64,000 nt of DNA, from assembly GCF_040362915.1 (NCBI RefSeq), contig NZ_AP029612.1, positions 1,178,001-1,242,000 of the forward strand, in the 5' to 3' direction. Source of the DNA: Sediminibacterium sp. KACHI17. GTDB lineage: Bacteria; Bacteroidota; Bacteroidia; Chitinophagales; Chitinophagaceae. How positions within the stretch are numbered: position 1 is the first letter of the stretch; each line of letters begins with the position of its first letter. This document shows, one piece after another, positions 42,238 to 52,648 of the stretch. A program made the position numbers and the translations under genes. The notes under the pieces are model-generated. The model saw only the letters and a program-made list of their open reading frames with translations, was not told where the DNA came from and did not search any database.

Positions 42238-43094
42238 TACTGCATTGTACCAGAATCCCGTTCCAGGAACACATCCTGCTTTCTTTTTAGTAAAATGGCT
42301 GACGCCAGTGAAGAAATGATCATTTTATCTGAGGCATCCAGATCATTCACGATCCAGATTTGATTGTCCATGATATCAATCACACCTACTACCCCATCAT
42401 CCCATTTTAATTCGTAGCCTGTGTGAATAGGACCGCCCAATACCTTTCCTTCTTTGCCTGATTTGGTCTCTCTTTTACTAAGATACAGGGGTTTGATCTC
42501 AATGCGATCTTTACCATTCGTAGCATATCCCAGATCACGTGTTTGTGGGCGTTCGAATAATTTCTGTTTGTCTTTTTTGGCATCAAACTGATTCACCATT
42601 ACCAATGACCATGCTTCTCCTTTGTTAAAGTTGAGCGGAACGATGGTAGCTGAAAAAGCATAATCATAACTATTGGTACGAGAAATATTATTCAGCCAAT
42701 CAATATTCGATTTATAAATGATCTGCTTCTCAGAAAATTTTTCCTGAGCAAATACTTCTGTGATCAGTTTTGCATCCTGAATCGTATACTGAAAACGATT
42801 TTTTTCATTAAAGCGGGCTTTATCTGAATGAATATCAAATGCACTCAGTATAATATCTTCAGGCTTAATGCTAAATCTGCTGAATCGATTACCGGATGAA
42901 AAATCCCATCCTCTTTGTACCGTTGAAGTCACGTAAGTACCAAAGCTGAGTTGTTCATTGAACTTCCAACCGTTCAGTCCATATACTTTCATTTGTGTGG
43001 CTTGCGAACTGAATTGTTCAGGTACGGATACTTTTACCGCCGTACAAGAAGCCAGTGAAATGGCACCGATGAGTATGGTTATTAGTTTGTTCAT
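42237..43094 (-). CDS. Hypothetical lipoprotein coupled to a sigma factor gene
   Basis: 285 residues from ATG 43094 (MNKLITILIGAISLASC), a lipoprotein signal; the upstream in-frame ATG at 43154 would add 20 residues that do not look like a signal. The mature part has mixed strands (YDYAFSATIVPLNFNKGEAWSLVMVNQFD) and ends in a helix SDKMIISSLASAILLKR. No family is recognised. The one-base overlap with the sigma gene suggests they are translated together, so it may sense or report an envelope condition. Confidence 0.72.
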   Translation of the reverse strand: MNKLITILIGAISLASCTAVKVSVPEQFSSQATQMKVYGLNGWKFNEQLSFGTYVTSTVQRGWDFSSGNRFSRFSIKPEDIILSAFDIHSDKARFNEKNRFQYTIQDAKLITEVFAQEKFSEKQIIYKSNIDWLNNISRTNSYDYAFSATIVPLNFNKGEAWSLVMVNQFDAKKDKQKLFERPQTRDLGYATNGKDRIEIKPLYLSKRETKSGKEGKVLGGPIHTGYELKWDDGVVGVIDIMDNQIWIVNDLDASDKMIISSLASAILLKRKQDVFLERDSGTMQ

Positions 43095-43160
43095 TTTTTT
43101 GAGTTTGCAAAGGTATTTGAGAGAAAATGAACTGGGAAGCACTTCCCAGTTCATGGGTGA

Positions 43161-44309
43161 TTAATAATGATAAGTGGTTTTTGTGGTGTATAAGATATTG
43201 GTTGAATTGTAGGCTTTATGATCTTTTAACAATTCAATGGGATATCCATCACCGTCATACTTGTATCTGTAGTTGACAGGATCAGATATAGGATAACTGC
43301 CAAAGTATTCTTTTGATGACCAGATCACATTGTTTTTCGATTGTCTGGAGAGAAAAATATCCGGCCAGTTCATGTGTACATAAGGATTGATCTGTGTATC
43401 ATAGTTATATCTTCCGATCTCACTGTTATTATGGTTGGTAGTTGCTACGCCTTGCCAAAGGTTTCCTCTGTTGAACAGCATTGCATACTCCATGGTAATA
43501 GAGTTATGAGAGTATTGGTAAGAAATCATGGTTTCAATTCCATTTTCGGTTGCCATTCTTGTAACGGTACCTCTTGTGATCACTCCTGATATATCATCCT
43601 TGCGCAGGGCAATGATTTTACCTTGTTGATCATAAGTGAAGAATAGTTTCTCCACCAATGTACCTGCGGAATCAAACTTATTGATACTTGTCACTTGTTG
43701 ATTCGTATAGCTTAACCATTCAGACATCGCAGTATAAATAACACCTTGTTTATTTTTCTTATAATACATGACTCTTTCTAATTTGCCTTGGGTATCATAA
43801 ATGTATTCTGTACTGCTTTTGGCAACATACTGTCCATTGATCAACACATATTCCATTTCCTTTTTTAGCTTTCTTGCTGCTTTACCGCCACCGATGAGGT
43901 ATAACATGTTTTCCTGAACATTTGCTTTATCCAACACCATCTTATCACTCATATTCCACTTCTCTAATTCAAGTTCATGGTGAGAGGACTTTCTATGGAT
44001 CTTTACCTCATTAGCACCCGGCTTCAATAAAATTTGTTGAACACGCGCCTTACCATTATCCCATGAAATGATATTAAGGCGAGCAGGAACACTATCATAA
44101 GTAATATCACCGATGCGAATCACGGCTCTCACCTGAATAGTGATCAAACTGTCTTCTGCATGATCATCTCCTCCATTACCGGGTTGTTGGGCAGGCTGTC
44201 CAGGTACAGGTTTAGGTGGAGTTGGAGTAAACACATCTCTTTTGTTACAGGCTGTCATACCAAGTACCAGTATGAGCACTTTTAAAATTGTAATGATCGT
44301 CTTTGTCAT
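43161..44309 (-). CDS. Hypothetical lipoprotein
   Basis: A 382-residue protein with a lipoprotein signal (LILVLGMTACNKRD) and a Pro/Gln-rich linker (TPTPPKPVPGQPAQQPGN). The body contains RHS/YD-like strand patterns: YIYDTQGKLERVMYYKKNKQG, FFTYDQQGKIIALRKDD and YRYKYDGDGYPIELLKDH. These recall DUF4595/YD-repeat surface proteins. It lies 66 bases before the next lipoprotein gene on the same strand, so it may head the sigma operon. Confidence 0.75.
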   Translation of the reverse strand: MTKTIITILKVLILVLGMTACNKRDVFTPTPPKPVPGQPAQQPGNGGDDHAEDSLITIQVRAVIRIGDITYDSVPARLNIISWDNGKARVQQILLKPGANEVKIHRKSSHHELELEKWNMSDKMVLDKANVQENMLYLIGGGKAARKLKKEMEYVLINGQYVAKSSTEYIYDTQGKLERVMYYKKNKQGVIYTAMSEWLSYTNQQVTSINKFDSAGTLVEKLFFTYDQQGKIIALRKDDISGVITRGTVTRMATENGIETMISYQYSHNSITMEYAMLFNRGNLWQGVATTNHNNSEIGRYNYDTQINPYVHMNWPDIFLSRQSKNNVIWSSKEYFGSYPISDPVNYRYKYDGDGYPIELLKDHKAYNSTNILYTTKTTYHY

Positions 44310-44426
44310 TTTTGCTCTTTTTACGATTGAATAATTGCTTTTATAATCATAGTACCTGAGCTGAATGAAAAAGGGTTGGGTAGAAAATGCCCGTTAACAG
44401 AAGTTTAACAAATAAGGGCAAACGCA

Positions 44427-44452
44427 TAAAAAGGCCCGCTGATAGCGGGCCT
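44427..44452 (-). terminator. Terminator of the type IX-secreted protein gene
   Basis: A perfect 10-bp stem, AAGGCCCGCT (44430-44439) with AGCGGGCCTT (44443-44452), has a 3-base loop. On the minus strand it is followed by U from AAAA at 44427-44430. It lies 34 bases past the stop at 44486. Confidence 0.88.
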
Positions 44453-44485
44453 TAACATTAAGCAATTGGTATGGTTTAAGGGGGG

Positions 44486-47464
44486 TTAACGAATTTTCAT
44501 CAGCTGAACTACTTTCCGGTCATTACCCTGCATCAACTCCACAAAGTATGTACCCGGTGCGTAGTTATGTCCGATCTGGATGGTACTATTCGGTTGGTTA
44601 TTGGCTCTGCCCTCTACCATTCTTCCTGTTGCATCCGTTACACGCAATTGAATCGCTTGTGGACGCTGGCTCACTAATTTAAGTGTAAAGAATGAAGTAG
44701 ATGGATTACCCATTACCTGAACCGCAAATGGTTCGTCTTGTTTCTTGTCATCTTCTGTTACAAATTGAGAAGAAGTCCAACCATTGGCCACATATACTGG
44801 CTGAGTACCACAGGTATAACTGTTCCAAACAACATTAGGGGTGTTACTTTCAATTTCTTCCGCAATAAAGAAACCCGTCATGCTGACTGTAGTATTATTA
44901 TTATTACTCCAGCCTTTTTGTTCACCGGATAAACGAATCATTCCATTAGGTACATAAACGTTTCCTGTGAACTGTACATTAGAACCTTTAACAGAAAAAC
45001 GTTCGTCATCTTTATTCAAATCACCTAAATAAAAAGTGACTTTATGTTGATCAGGATTGATGCGTGTATTACCAGCGATTTGAATTTTACTACTGAGGCG
45101 AACACTTGTTCCACTTGCAAAACGAGCTGTGGTGAAATTATTTTGTGTTCCTTCCTGAATGTTAAGCTCACCGATGTTCAATACTGTTTGTGTGAATCTT
45201 ACTCTCGCTCCTTCTTCGATATTGATCTGACCGAAAGTATTTCCACTCAATACTACATCTGCTCCTTTACGAACTGTAAGATTATTATAATTAGCAGATA
45301 ATGTTACCGCTACATTTCTGTTCACTGTATAGTTTGAAAGATTACGTGTGGAAACAGTATTGTTTTGCATAGCAGGTAATGTCACCAATGCTCTGCCATA
45401 AACCAAAGATGCCAGATTAATATTGGATCCATCTCTGATAATGATGGGTGCTTTCACAAAAGAACCTGAAGATGCTACACTGCTATTACGCTCAAAACTA
45501 GCTTTTCCATTTGCCCCGGATACACCAACACTACCTGAGACAACTTTGTTACCTACACCTAATGAAAGTTTATTGGTAGCCAGTAGTGTATAATTACCAG
45601 CAAATGTTTGCTTCTGATATTGATACGTTGCAGGTGATGATACACATCCATTTGCATCAGTGATCAGCAATTGATAATTTCCGTCAGCATTCGTAAGACC
45701 GAGATTCAAAACAGCTTGTGTACTAACAGTAGTACCTGCAAAAGTCCAATTGTAGGATGCCCCTGCAGAAACTGCTGCATTCAAAGAGAGTTGGTTACAA
45801 AATGCATCCGGACTACTTACAGAATAAGTAGCTGCTGATGCGGCATTGATCGTAACATCGAATGAATAGGTTCTGCTATTTCCATGAATATCAGTAGCTG
45901 TAAAAGTTACTGTAGAGACTCCAATATTAAAAACGCCTGTTGCATCCATACCAACACCAGTTCTGTTAGTAGCTCCTGATACAACATAATTCACGCTGGC
46001 AATTCCACAGTTGTCTGATACATTTAAAACCGGCAAAGTATAAGAACCTGTGGCATTTGCACAACTAACAACAGGCTGTACAGGATGTATGGTTGGATTT
46101 TGATTGTCGATCACAGTTACCAATTGCGATGCGGTATCTGTATTACCGTGAATGTCGGTTACAGTCCAGATAACTTTGGTTGTACCAACAGGAAAGAAAT
46201 TACTGCTATGTGCATCACTGGTAATGGAAACAATATTACTATTACAGAATGCAGATGCCGTTGGTGTAGGTAATGGAACGATGGCACCACAAGTATTAAT
46301 ATCAGAAACCACACCAAATCCAAACAGCGTTGGTAAACTTGCTAATGCAGATGAGCCATTGGCAATAGACAATGTGTTACCCAGTAATTGATTCACATTA
46401 GCAGCTTGAGTAGCATCCCGATAAATAAAATATGTACCGGAATTGCCCGCTATGTAGCCTGAAGTGAATGCTGCACCACCATTCGGAAAAGCATTGGCTT
46501 CCAGAATACCTGTGATTGATGAGGGATTAGCTCCAGTTAAAGGATCTTGATCAAAGAGAAAAAGATGTGTAGCATTGGCACCTAGATTACGATTGTAAAA
46601 TGTGTTACAACTAATATTGGTAGCTGCACCTCTTGTACGAAGATTGGAACCATTACTAGTGATGCCATCAAAAATATTTCCTGAGATGGTTGCGCCAATG
46701 ACATCGATCGTAACCTGTGTATTACCTTGGAAGCAACCGGATGCACTATTGTAACCACCAGTAATACCAACAACTTTATTATTGGTGAATATTACATTTT
46801 TGGAGTTGGTAACAGTTGCACCTCCGCCTAGTACTACCAGTTGACGAGGAACGTTGTTACCTGTAGTAAACTGAGTGGAGAAACCGCATCCTCCAGGTTC
46901 GTTGCCAATGAATGTTTTACCGGAAAAGATATTATCGTTGATGATGATGTTATCGATCGCTGTATTGTTATTCGATCCTAATCCATGCTCCCCATTTGCG
47001 ACAATATTATTTCCTTCAATGCGGATATTTTGATGAGCACCCGTTAAGTAGATTGCTCCTGTTTCTACGGAACCATTTCCATCAAACCCTGTAATCGTAA
47101 AACCTCTACCTGATTGACCGATGGTAACGTTGTTGATACCAGTTGCAATAGATACAGTGCCTACACCAGCAGCAGTTGAAGGATTGATGAATGTCAGATT
47201 CGCACCTTCTGTAGAGACCAGTTTGATGCCTTGTTTGTTGATGTTGATTTTTTCTGTGTACGTACCTGGTGTAACGTTGATGACATCCCCCGCGATTGCG
47301 GCAGCTAATGCGCCGTTGATTGTGGCTTTAGCAGAAGCAGGTGACAGTCCATCATTTGTGTTGCTACCTGTAACAGCAACATAGTAATGTGTTTGGGCAG
47401 AAACAAAAAGGGTCATTATCAATAGTGATAAAAGACCCGATAATCTGAGTACAATTTTTCTCAT
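44486..47464 (-). CDS. Type IX-secreted beta-helix / HYR-domain surface protein
   Basis: 992 residues from ATG 47464 (MRKIVLRLSGLLSLLIMTLFVSAQ); a longer frame to 47506 lacks a signal at its start. The N-terminal 350 residues form a right-handed parallel beta-helix with DUF1565-like entry (YVAVTGSNTNDGLSPASAKATINGAL) and many N-rich turns. Two HYR-like Ig domains follow (TVTDIHGNTDTASQLVTVIDNQNPTI; SDNCGIASVNYVVSG; TFTATDIHGNS). The last 85 residues are a type IX sorting domain ending GTYFVELMQGNDRKVVQLMKIR. It is probably a surface adhesin or glycan-binding protein. Confidence 0.9.
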   Translation of the reverse strand: MRKIVLRLSGLLSLLIMTLFVSAQTHYYVAVTGSNTNDGLSPASAKATINGALAAAIAGDVINVTPGTYTEKININKQGIKLVSTEGANLTFINPSTAAGVGTVSIATGINNVTIGQSGRGFTITGFDGNGSVETGAIYLTGAHQNIRIEGNNIVANGEHGLGSNNNTAIDNIIINDNIFSGKTFIGNEPGGCGFSTQFTTGNNVPRQLVVLGGGATVTNSKNVIFTNNKVVGITGGYNSASGCFQGNTQVTIDVIGATISGNIFDGITSNGSNLRTRGAATNISCNTFYNRNLGANATHLFLFDQDPLTGANPSSITGILEANAFPNGGAAFTSGYIAGNSGTYFIYRDATQAANVNQLLGNTLSIANGSSALASLPTLFGFGVVSDINTCGAIVPLPTPTASAFCNSNIVSITSDAHSSNFFPVGTTKVIWTVTDIHGNTDTASQLVTVIDNQNPTIHPVQPVVSCANATGSYTLPVLNVSDNCGIASVNYVVSGATNRTGVGMDATGVFNIGVSTVTFTATDIHGNSRTYSFDVTINAASAATYSVSSPDAFCNQLSLNAAVSAGASYNWTFAGTTVSTQAVLNLGLTNADGNYQLLITDANGCVSSPATYQYQKQTFAGNYTLLATNKLSLGVGNKVVSGSVGVSGANGKASFERNSSVASSGSFVKAPIIIRDGSNINLASLVYGRALVTLPAMQNNTVSTRNLSNYTVNRNVAVTLSANYNNLTVRKGADVVLSGNTFGQINIEEGARVRFTQTVLNIGELNIQEGTQNNFTTARFASGTSVRLSSKIQIAGNTRINPDQHKVTFYLGDLNKDDERFSVKGSNVQFTGNVYVPNGMIRLSGEQKGWSNNNNTTVSMTGFFIAEEIESNTPNVVWNSYTCGTQPVYVANGWTSSQFVTEDDKKQDEPFAVQVMGNPSTSFFTLKLVSQRPQAIQLRVTDATGRMVEGRANNQPNSTIQIGHNYAPGTYFVELMQGNDRKVVQLMKIR

Positions 47465-48073
47465 AAGTTCTCTATTTGGGGTTAGTTGAGTGCTATGCAC
47501 TATCAATCAATTGCATATTATTCTTTTATTCAATGGGGAAAAAACGGTTTTTTTTGGGGAAAACCCCGAGGTTTTAACGGATAACCAATGGCTTACACAA
47601 TATATTGGCTACTATGTATTTCTTGTCATCTGCTTGCTAGACTGTTCTATTATCCTACCCCGAGATATCTACAAAATCGGTGAACAAATAACTCTAATTA
47701 ACAAAAAAATAATTTTTAAATAACTAATTAATAAAGCTATTATAGATTAATTAAAATAATATATAACTGTTTTTTTGCCATGATTTAAGTTTTATTAACA
47801 TTTACACCCGCTTATGCAGCATTTTAGACCGTTTATGGTCTTTATTTAAGTGCTGATTCTTCGATTAATGCCAGCATGATTGATCATGAATTGAGGAGAA
47901 ATCCATACAGTCAGATTGATCATGATTCAGAAGGAAATGATCCCAATGAAATGAGACCAAGAATGTTATTACGAATGTTGAAACAACATATCTAAGATTT
48001 TTTTTCATCTAAAACAAAATGTAACCACTACATTCTACATGAACATGCCTAAAACTTTTAAAAACCAGAACAA
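47465..48073. other. Intergenic region upstream of susC
   Basis: About 600 bases with no large gene. One short open frame (ATG 47876 to TAA 47995, 39 codons: IDHELRRNPYSQIDHDSEGNDPNEMRPRMLLRMLKQHI) has coding-like composition and may be a small gene or remnant. The part next to susC is AT-rich and must hold the susC promoter, but I cannot point to a clear TAnnTTTG box. Confidence 0.4.
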
Positions 48074-51040
48074 ATGAGAAAACTCGTATCACTTTTGGGA
48101 GTCTTAATGCTATTTATAGCAACGGCTTCCGCTCAAAACAAAACAGTTACCGGTAAGGTAACTGAAGCCAATGGTAACCCCATTTCTGGTGCTACCATTA
48201 AGGCGAATGGAAAAGCTGTCGGTGCAACAAATGTTACCGGAGATTTTTCCATCAGCGTTCCAAACGCTACAGCATCTATCGTTGTTTCATCGATCGGATT
48301 CAACGATCGTACTGTTACATTAACCGGTGGTGCATTAACCATTGCCTTAACTGCAGCTGAAGCCAATAGTGTTTCTGAAGTAGTTGTAACAGGTTATACC
48401 AGCATTCAGCGTAAGAAATTCTCTGGTGCGATCGCTACTGCTCCCCCTGAAGAAGTGAGAAAGCAACCTTTTGGTTCTTTTGATCAGGCTTTACAGGGAC
48501 AAGCTGCGGGTGTATCAGTTGTTGCGAACTCTGGTCAGCCAGGTGCCAACGCTGTTGTACGTATCCGTGGTAATGGTTCTATCAGTGGTGGTAACGTTCC
48601 ATTGTATATCATGGACGGTATTGAAATCTCTGCGGCTGACTTCTCTAGTATCAACCAAGGTGATTTCGAGCGTGTAGAATTATTGAAAGATGCGGTTGCA
48701 ACTGCTATGTATGGTTCTCGTGGTGCGAACGGTGTGATTGTTATCACTACTCGTCGTGGCCGTGCAGGAACGCTGCAATTGAATTATGATGCACAAGTAG
48801 GTTGGAGCACATTACCAGAAGACAGATTGGTAATGATGAACAGTGATCAAAAAATCACTTACGAATTACAGCGCGGTAACCCTTACGGTTGGACTCCTGC
48901 TCAGGCAGATAGCTTACGTAAAGTAAACTTTAGCTGGAAAGATGCATTATTTCAAACAGGTATGACACATCAGCACCAGATCAGTGCTAGTGGTGGTAAT
49001 GCAAACAGCAAATTCTTTGCTTCTCTTTCTTATATGGATCAGGAAGGTATCGTTAAAACCACTGGTTTGAAGCGTTACACTGCCCGTATCAATGTAGACA
49101 ACACCATTAAGAACTGGCGTTTTGGTGTTAACCTTCAAGCAGGTTTCTCTAAACTGAAACAAACAGGTGAAGGAAACACTGGTATCGCTACTCCTCTGAA
49201 TGCAGTTCGTTGGTCTAACCCTTATGAGCGCGACAGAGATCCTAGAACAGGTGATTTCCAACAATTCGGTGGACCTGGTTATTTGACTTCTGGTCAGCCT
49301 AACGGTGCAATGGAATTGTTCTTGGATTACAACAATGCGATCCAGTTAAAAACAGTTGCTACTACCTATCTTGAATATCATTTCCCATTCCTGAAAGGTT
49401 TATCAGCTAGAACAAACTGGGGTATTGACTATACCAATAATGAAACGACTGCATTCAATGACCCTCGTACAGCTGGTGCACAAGCGCGTCAGGGTTCTTT
49501 GGCAAGAAACTCTAACTGGAACTTCCGTTATACCGGAACTACTTCAGTAAACTATAAGCAAAGCTTTGGTAAGCATGAAGTTGATGGAGGTATCTTCACT
49601 GAGGTGGTTAGAACTGACTTCAGAAACTTTGGTTATACCGGTTATGGTTTTACCAATGGTTTCAATAACGAAGCTGGTTTGACACAAGGTAGTACTGCTA
49701 ACGCTAACTTTATTCCTACCATCGGTGGTGGTGGTACTAGAAACGGTATCCTTTCATACTTCGGTATCTTCAACTATGGTTATGATAGCAAATATTATGT
49801 AACCTTAGTCGGTCGTCGTGATGGTTCTTCTCGTTTCGGTGTGAACAATCGTTTTGCAAACTTTGGATCAGTAGGTTTGACATGGGCAGTATCTTCTGAG
49901 AAGTTCATGGAAAACAGCAAACTGTTCGATGATCTGCGTGTTCGTGCTAGTATCGGTACTACCGGTAACAACCAAACACAAGCGGGTGACTTCCCAATTC
50001 CAATTTTTGGTCGTTCAACTTATGCAGGTGTAAGCGGATGGTCTCCAGGATCTCCGGGTAACTTGGATTACCGTTGGGAAACCAACCGTACCATCAACTT
50101 TGGTATTGACTTCGCTATTCTGAAAAGAAGATTGAGCGGTACTATTGAATTATATGATAGAAAAACATTGGATCTGTTCTATGCACTTCCAATTGACCCA
50201 TCTATCAGTGGTTTCGGAAGCATCCCAAGTAACTTCGGTAGCTTGAGAAACCGTGGTATCGAACTTTCATTGAAAGGCGATGTGATCAAAACCAAAGACT
50301 TCAACTGGACTATCGCTGCTAACCTTACTTACAACCAAAACAGAATCTTAGACTTACCTCAAGACTCTGTAGTTAGTGGTTTGACAATCCTGAAAGAAGG
50401 AAAACCATTGAATACTTTATTCCTGGTTCCATACGCTGGTGTTAACCCTGCAAATGGTAATGCTCAGTACCAGAAAAGAGATAAGTCTATCACAATGGTA
50501 TTTAGTCCAGCTGATAGAGTATATCATGGAACATCTGATGCTCCATGGTTCGGTGGTATCACTTCATCTTGGTCTTACAAAGGTTTTGACCTGAGTGCTC
50601 AACTGAACTTCTTCTTGAATCGTGTTCAATACAACAACGATAAAAACAACGTAGTAAACCCAACTTACTATTTCGATAACATGTGGGTTGAATTGTTGAA
50701 AGAGTGGAGAAATCCGGGTGACATTACCAACATTCCAAGACCTTCTCAAGGTACTTTGGGTGGTACAGCTCCAGCAAATCCATACCAGACGCTGACTACT
50801 TTCTTTATGGAAGATGCAAGTTTCTGGAGATTACGTAACGTGACTTTGGGATATACTTTCCCTGCGAAAATGCTGGCTAAAACTGGTATCCGTTCAGCGA
50901 GAGTATTTGTACAGGGTCAAAACTGGTGGACTGGTACGAAATTCCAAAGCTTCGATCCTGAAGCAACAGGTACTTCACTGGTGGGTGCACAATACCCAGC
51001 ACTGGTACAAACAACCATCGGTTTGAACGTTGGATTCTAA
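48074..51040 (+). CDS. SusC/RagA-family TonB-linked outer membrane transporter
   Basis: A 988-residue protein. It has a signal peptide (LLGVLMLFIATASAQ), a carboxypeptidase-regulatory-like domain at about 22-100 (VTGKVTEANGNPISGATIKANG), and the SusC plug signature LYIMDGIEIS...FERVELLKDAVATAMYGSRGANGVIVITT at about 175-230. The rest is a 22-strand barrel ending LVQTTIGLNVGF. SusC proteins import oligosaccharides or peptides with a SusD lid. SusD follows 12-21 bases later. No hydrolase is linked, so the substrate cannot be read. Confidence 0.97.
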   Translation: MRKLVSLLGVLMLFIATASAQNKTVTGKVTEANGNPISGATIKANGKAVGATNVTGDFSISVPNATASIVVSSIGFNDRTVTLTGGALTIALTAAEANSVSEVVVTGYTSIQRKKFSGAIATAPPEEVRKQPFGSFDQALQGQAAGVSVVANSGQPGANAVVRIRGNGSISGGNVPLYIMDGIEISAADFSSINQGDFERVELLKDAVATAMYGSRGANGVIVITTRRGRAGTLQLNYDAQVGWSTLPEDRLVMMNSDQKITYELQRGNPYGWTPAQADSLRKVNFSWKDALFQTGMTHQHQISASGGNANSKFFASLSYMDQEGIVKTTGLKRYTARINVDNTIKNWRFGVNLQAGFSKLKQTGEGNTGIATPLNAVRWSNPYERDRDPRTGDFQQFGGPGYLTSGQPNGAMELFLDYNNAIQLKTVATTYLEYHFPFLKGLSARTNWGIDYTNNETTAFNDPRTAGAQARQGSLARNSNWNFRYTGTTSVNYKQSFGKHEVDGGIFTEVVRTDFRNFGYTGYGFTNGFNNEAGLTQGSTANANFIPTIGGGGTRNGILSYFGIFNYGYDSKYYVTLVGRRDGSSRFGVNNRFANFGSVGLTWAVSSEKFMENSKLFDDLRVRASIGTTGNNQTQAGDFPIPIFGRSTYAGVSGWSPGSPGNLDYRWETNRTINFGIDFAILKRRLSGTIELYDRKTLDLFYALPIDPSISGFGSIPSNFGSLRNRGIELSLKGDVIKTKDFNWTIAANLTYNQNRILDLPQDSVVSGLTILKEGKPLNTLFLVPYAGVNPANGNAQYQKRDKSITMVFSPADRVYHGTSDAPWFGGITSSWSYKGFDLSAQLNFFLNRVQYNNDKNNVVNPTYYFDNMWVELLKEWRNPGDITNIPRPSQGTLGGTAPANPYQTLTTFFMEDASFWRLRNVTLGYTFPAKMLAKTGIRSARVFVQGQNWWTGTKFQSFDPEATGTSLVGAQYPALVQTTIGLNVGF

Positions 51041-51061
51041 TCACCCTTCAAAATGCTAATT

Positions 51062-52570
51062 ATGTATAGTAAAATCATAAAAAATACAATCGTCGCCTTT
51101 GCAGCATTTACATTGGTGCAAGGGTGTTCAAAAAAAGAAGTCATTGAGTTGACTCCTGAATTCTCTCTCGACGCCTTGAATAACCCTTCCAGCATGAGAC
51201 AAGTGGAAGAAGTATTAACAGGTGCATATGGTACTTTAAGAGCAGATAACTATTATGGATCTGGTAGTGGTACCGGTGCCGGTTGGTCTTTGATGCCGGA
51301 TGTAATGAGTGATAACCTGTATGAGGTTTCTGCTGAAACTTTAGCAAACTCAAGAGCCATGGCTGATTGGATCTATAACCAATCTACTGGTCAGATCGGT
51401 ACTTTTTACTCATCTCCTTACAGTACGATCGCTCATGCGAACATCATCCTGAGAGATGTAGATAAGTTTACAACTGCGGCTAACCAAGGTCAGTCTAACA
51501 GAATCAAAGGACAAGCTTATGCTTTGCGTGCTTTGGCTCACTTCGACCTGTTCCGTTATTTCGCTACTAACTATGACAGAAACAGTACTACTTTATTGGC
51601 AATGCCTTACATTAAAGATTTCACTGTTTCTACATCAGTAAAACCTGCTCGTAGTAACAACAAAGATTATTACGACAATATTTTTGCTGATATCAACCAA
51701 GCGATCACTTTGTTGGGAAATGTTGATCAGCAACCTAACCCTGCTTCTGGTTTAACAAGACCTTTCATCGACCGTAATGCTGCTTATGCATTATTGGCTC
51801 GTGTGAACTTGTATGCCGGTAACTGGGCTGAAGCTGCAACTGCCGCTACCAACGCATTGAATGGTCGCCCGCTGGCTACAACTCAAGCTGCGTTTACAGG
51901 TATGTATAAGCAGACTGATAGAGGTGAATTGATCTGGAACGTACAATTCGAAGCTGGACAATTTAGCCCTACTTTCCTGGTATTCTTTGCAACTTCTAAC
52001 CGTAGTTATTTCAGACCCGTACCTGAGATCGCAACAGCTGCAGGTACTACTGGTTTGATTCAGAGCAATGACTTGCGTTATCAAGCTTATTTCTCTAACG
52101 TTCCTGCTGCAGGTACAACTACTCCTAACCTTACACTTACTAAGTATAGAGGTAAAGGAACATTAGTTGATGGTAACGCTAACTTCCCTGTATTCCGCAG
52201 TGGTGAAATGTATTTGATCCGTGCTGAAGCAAACGCTCGTTTAGGCGGTGCAAATGAAGTATCTGCACTGGCTGATCTGAATACTTTGCGCGCTGCTCGT
52301 ATCGCCGGATATACTCCTGAAGTATTAACTGGTACAGCTTTGATCAACGCTATCGCTGATGAAAGAAGAAGAGAAATGTTTGGCGAAGGTCATCGTTTCT
52401 TTGATCTGAAGCGTACAACTCGTCAGATCACTCGTAGCTCAGTTTGTGGTACTTCTATTTCTGCTGCAGGTAATTGTACACTTGCTCCTACAGCTAGAGA
52501 GTGGGCACTGCCTATTCCTGAAACAGTTCGTAACGCAAATCCGAACCTCGCTCAGAATCCTGGTTATTAA
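51062..52570 (+). CDS. SusD/RagB-family nutrient-binding lipoprotein
   Basis: 502 residues from ATG 51062, which gives a compact lipoprotein signal (MYSKIIKNTIVAFAAFTLVQGC); an ATG at 51053 would add three residues. SusD features are the N-terminal TPR-like region (RIKGQAYALRALAHFDLFRYFA), the central GELIWNVQFEAGQ, and the C-terminal DERRREMFGEGHRFFDLKRTTRQI, followed by a terminal ALPIPETVRNANPNLAQNPGY. It forms the lid of the SusC transporter encoded just upstream. The pair ends at a strong bidirectional terminator. Confidence 0.96.
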   Translation: MYSKIIKNTIVAFAAFTLVQGCSKKEVIELTPEFSLDALNNPSSMRQVEEVLTGAYGTLRADNYYGSGSGTGAGWSLMPDVMSDNLYEVSAETLANSRAMADWIYNQSTGQIGTFYSSPYSTIAHANIILRDVDKFTTAANQGQSNRIKGQAYALRALAHFDLFRYFATNYDRNSTTLLAMPYIKDFTVSTSVKPARSNNKDYYDNIFADINQAITLLGNVDQQPNPASGLTRPFIDRNAAYALLARVNLYAGNWAEAATAATNALNGRPLATTQAAFTGMYKQTDRGELIWNVQFEAGQFSPTFLVFFATSNRSYFRPVPEIATAAGTTGLIQSNDLRYQAYFSNVPAAGTTTPNLTLTKYRGKGTLVDGNANFPVFRSGEMYLIRAEANARLGGANEVSALADLNTLRAARIAGYTPEVLTGTALINAIADERRREMFGEGHRFFDLKRTTRQITRSSVCGTSISAAGNCTLAPTAREWALPIPETVRNANPNLAQNPGY

Positions 52571-52590
52571 TTTTGATACCTTGATCATAA

Positions 52591-52628
52591 AAAGAAACCC
52601 CTTTCAAATTGAAAGGGGTTTCTTTTTT
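52591..52628. terminator. Bidirectional terminator after susD
   Basis: A perfect 15-bp stem, AAAGAAACCCCTTTC (52591-52605) with GAAAGGGGTTTCTTT (52611-52625), has A-rich flank on one side and T-rich on the other. It lies between susD and the convergent glycosyltransferase gene. Confidence 0.93.
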
Positions 52629-52648
52629 ATCATATGCGATGAAAACAA

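Noticed and set aside
44738..47384. Plus-strand frames inside the type IX-secreted protein gene
   Set aside because: They are shadows of a long repetitive gene with a clear signal peptide and sorting domain on the other strand.
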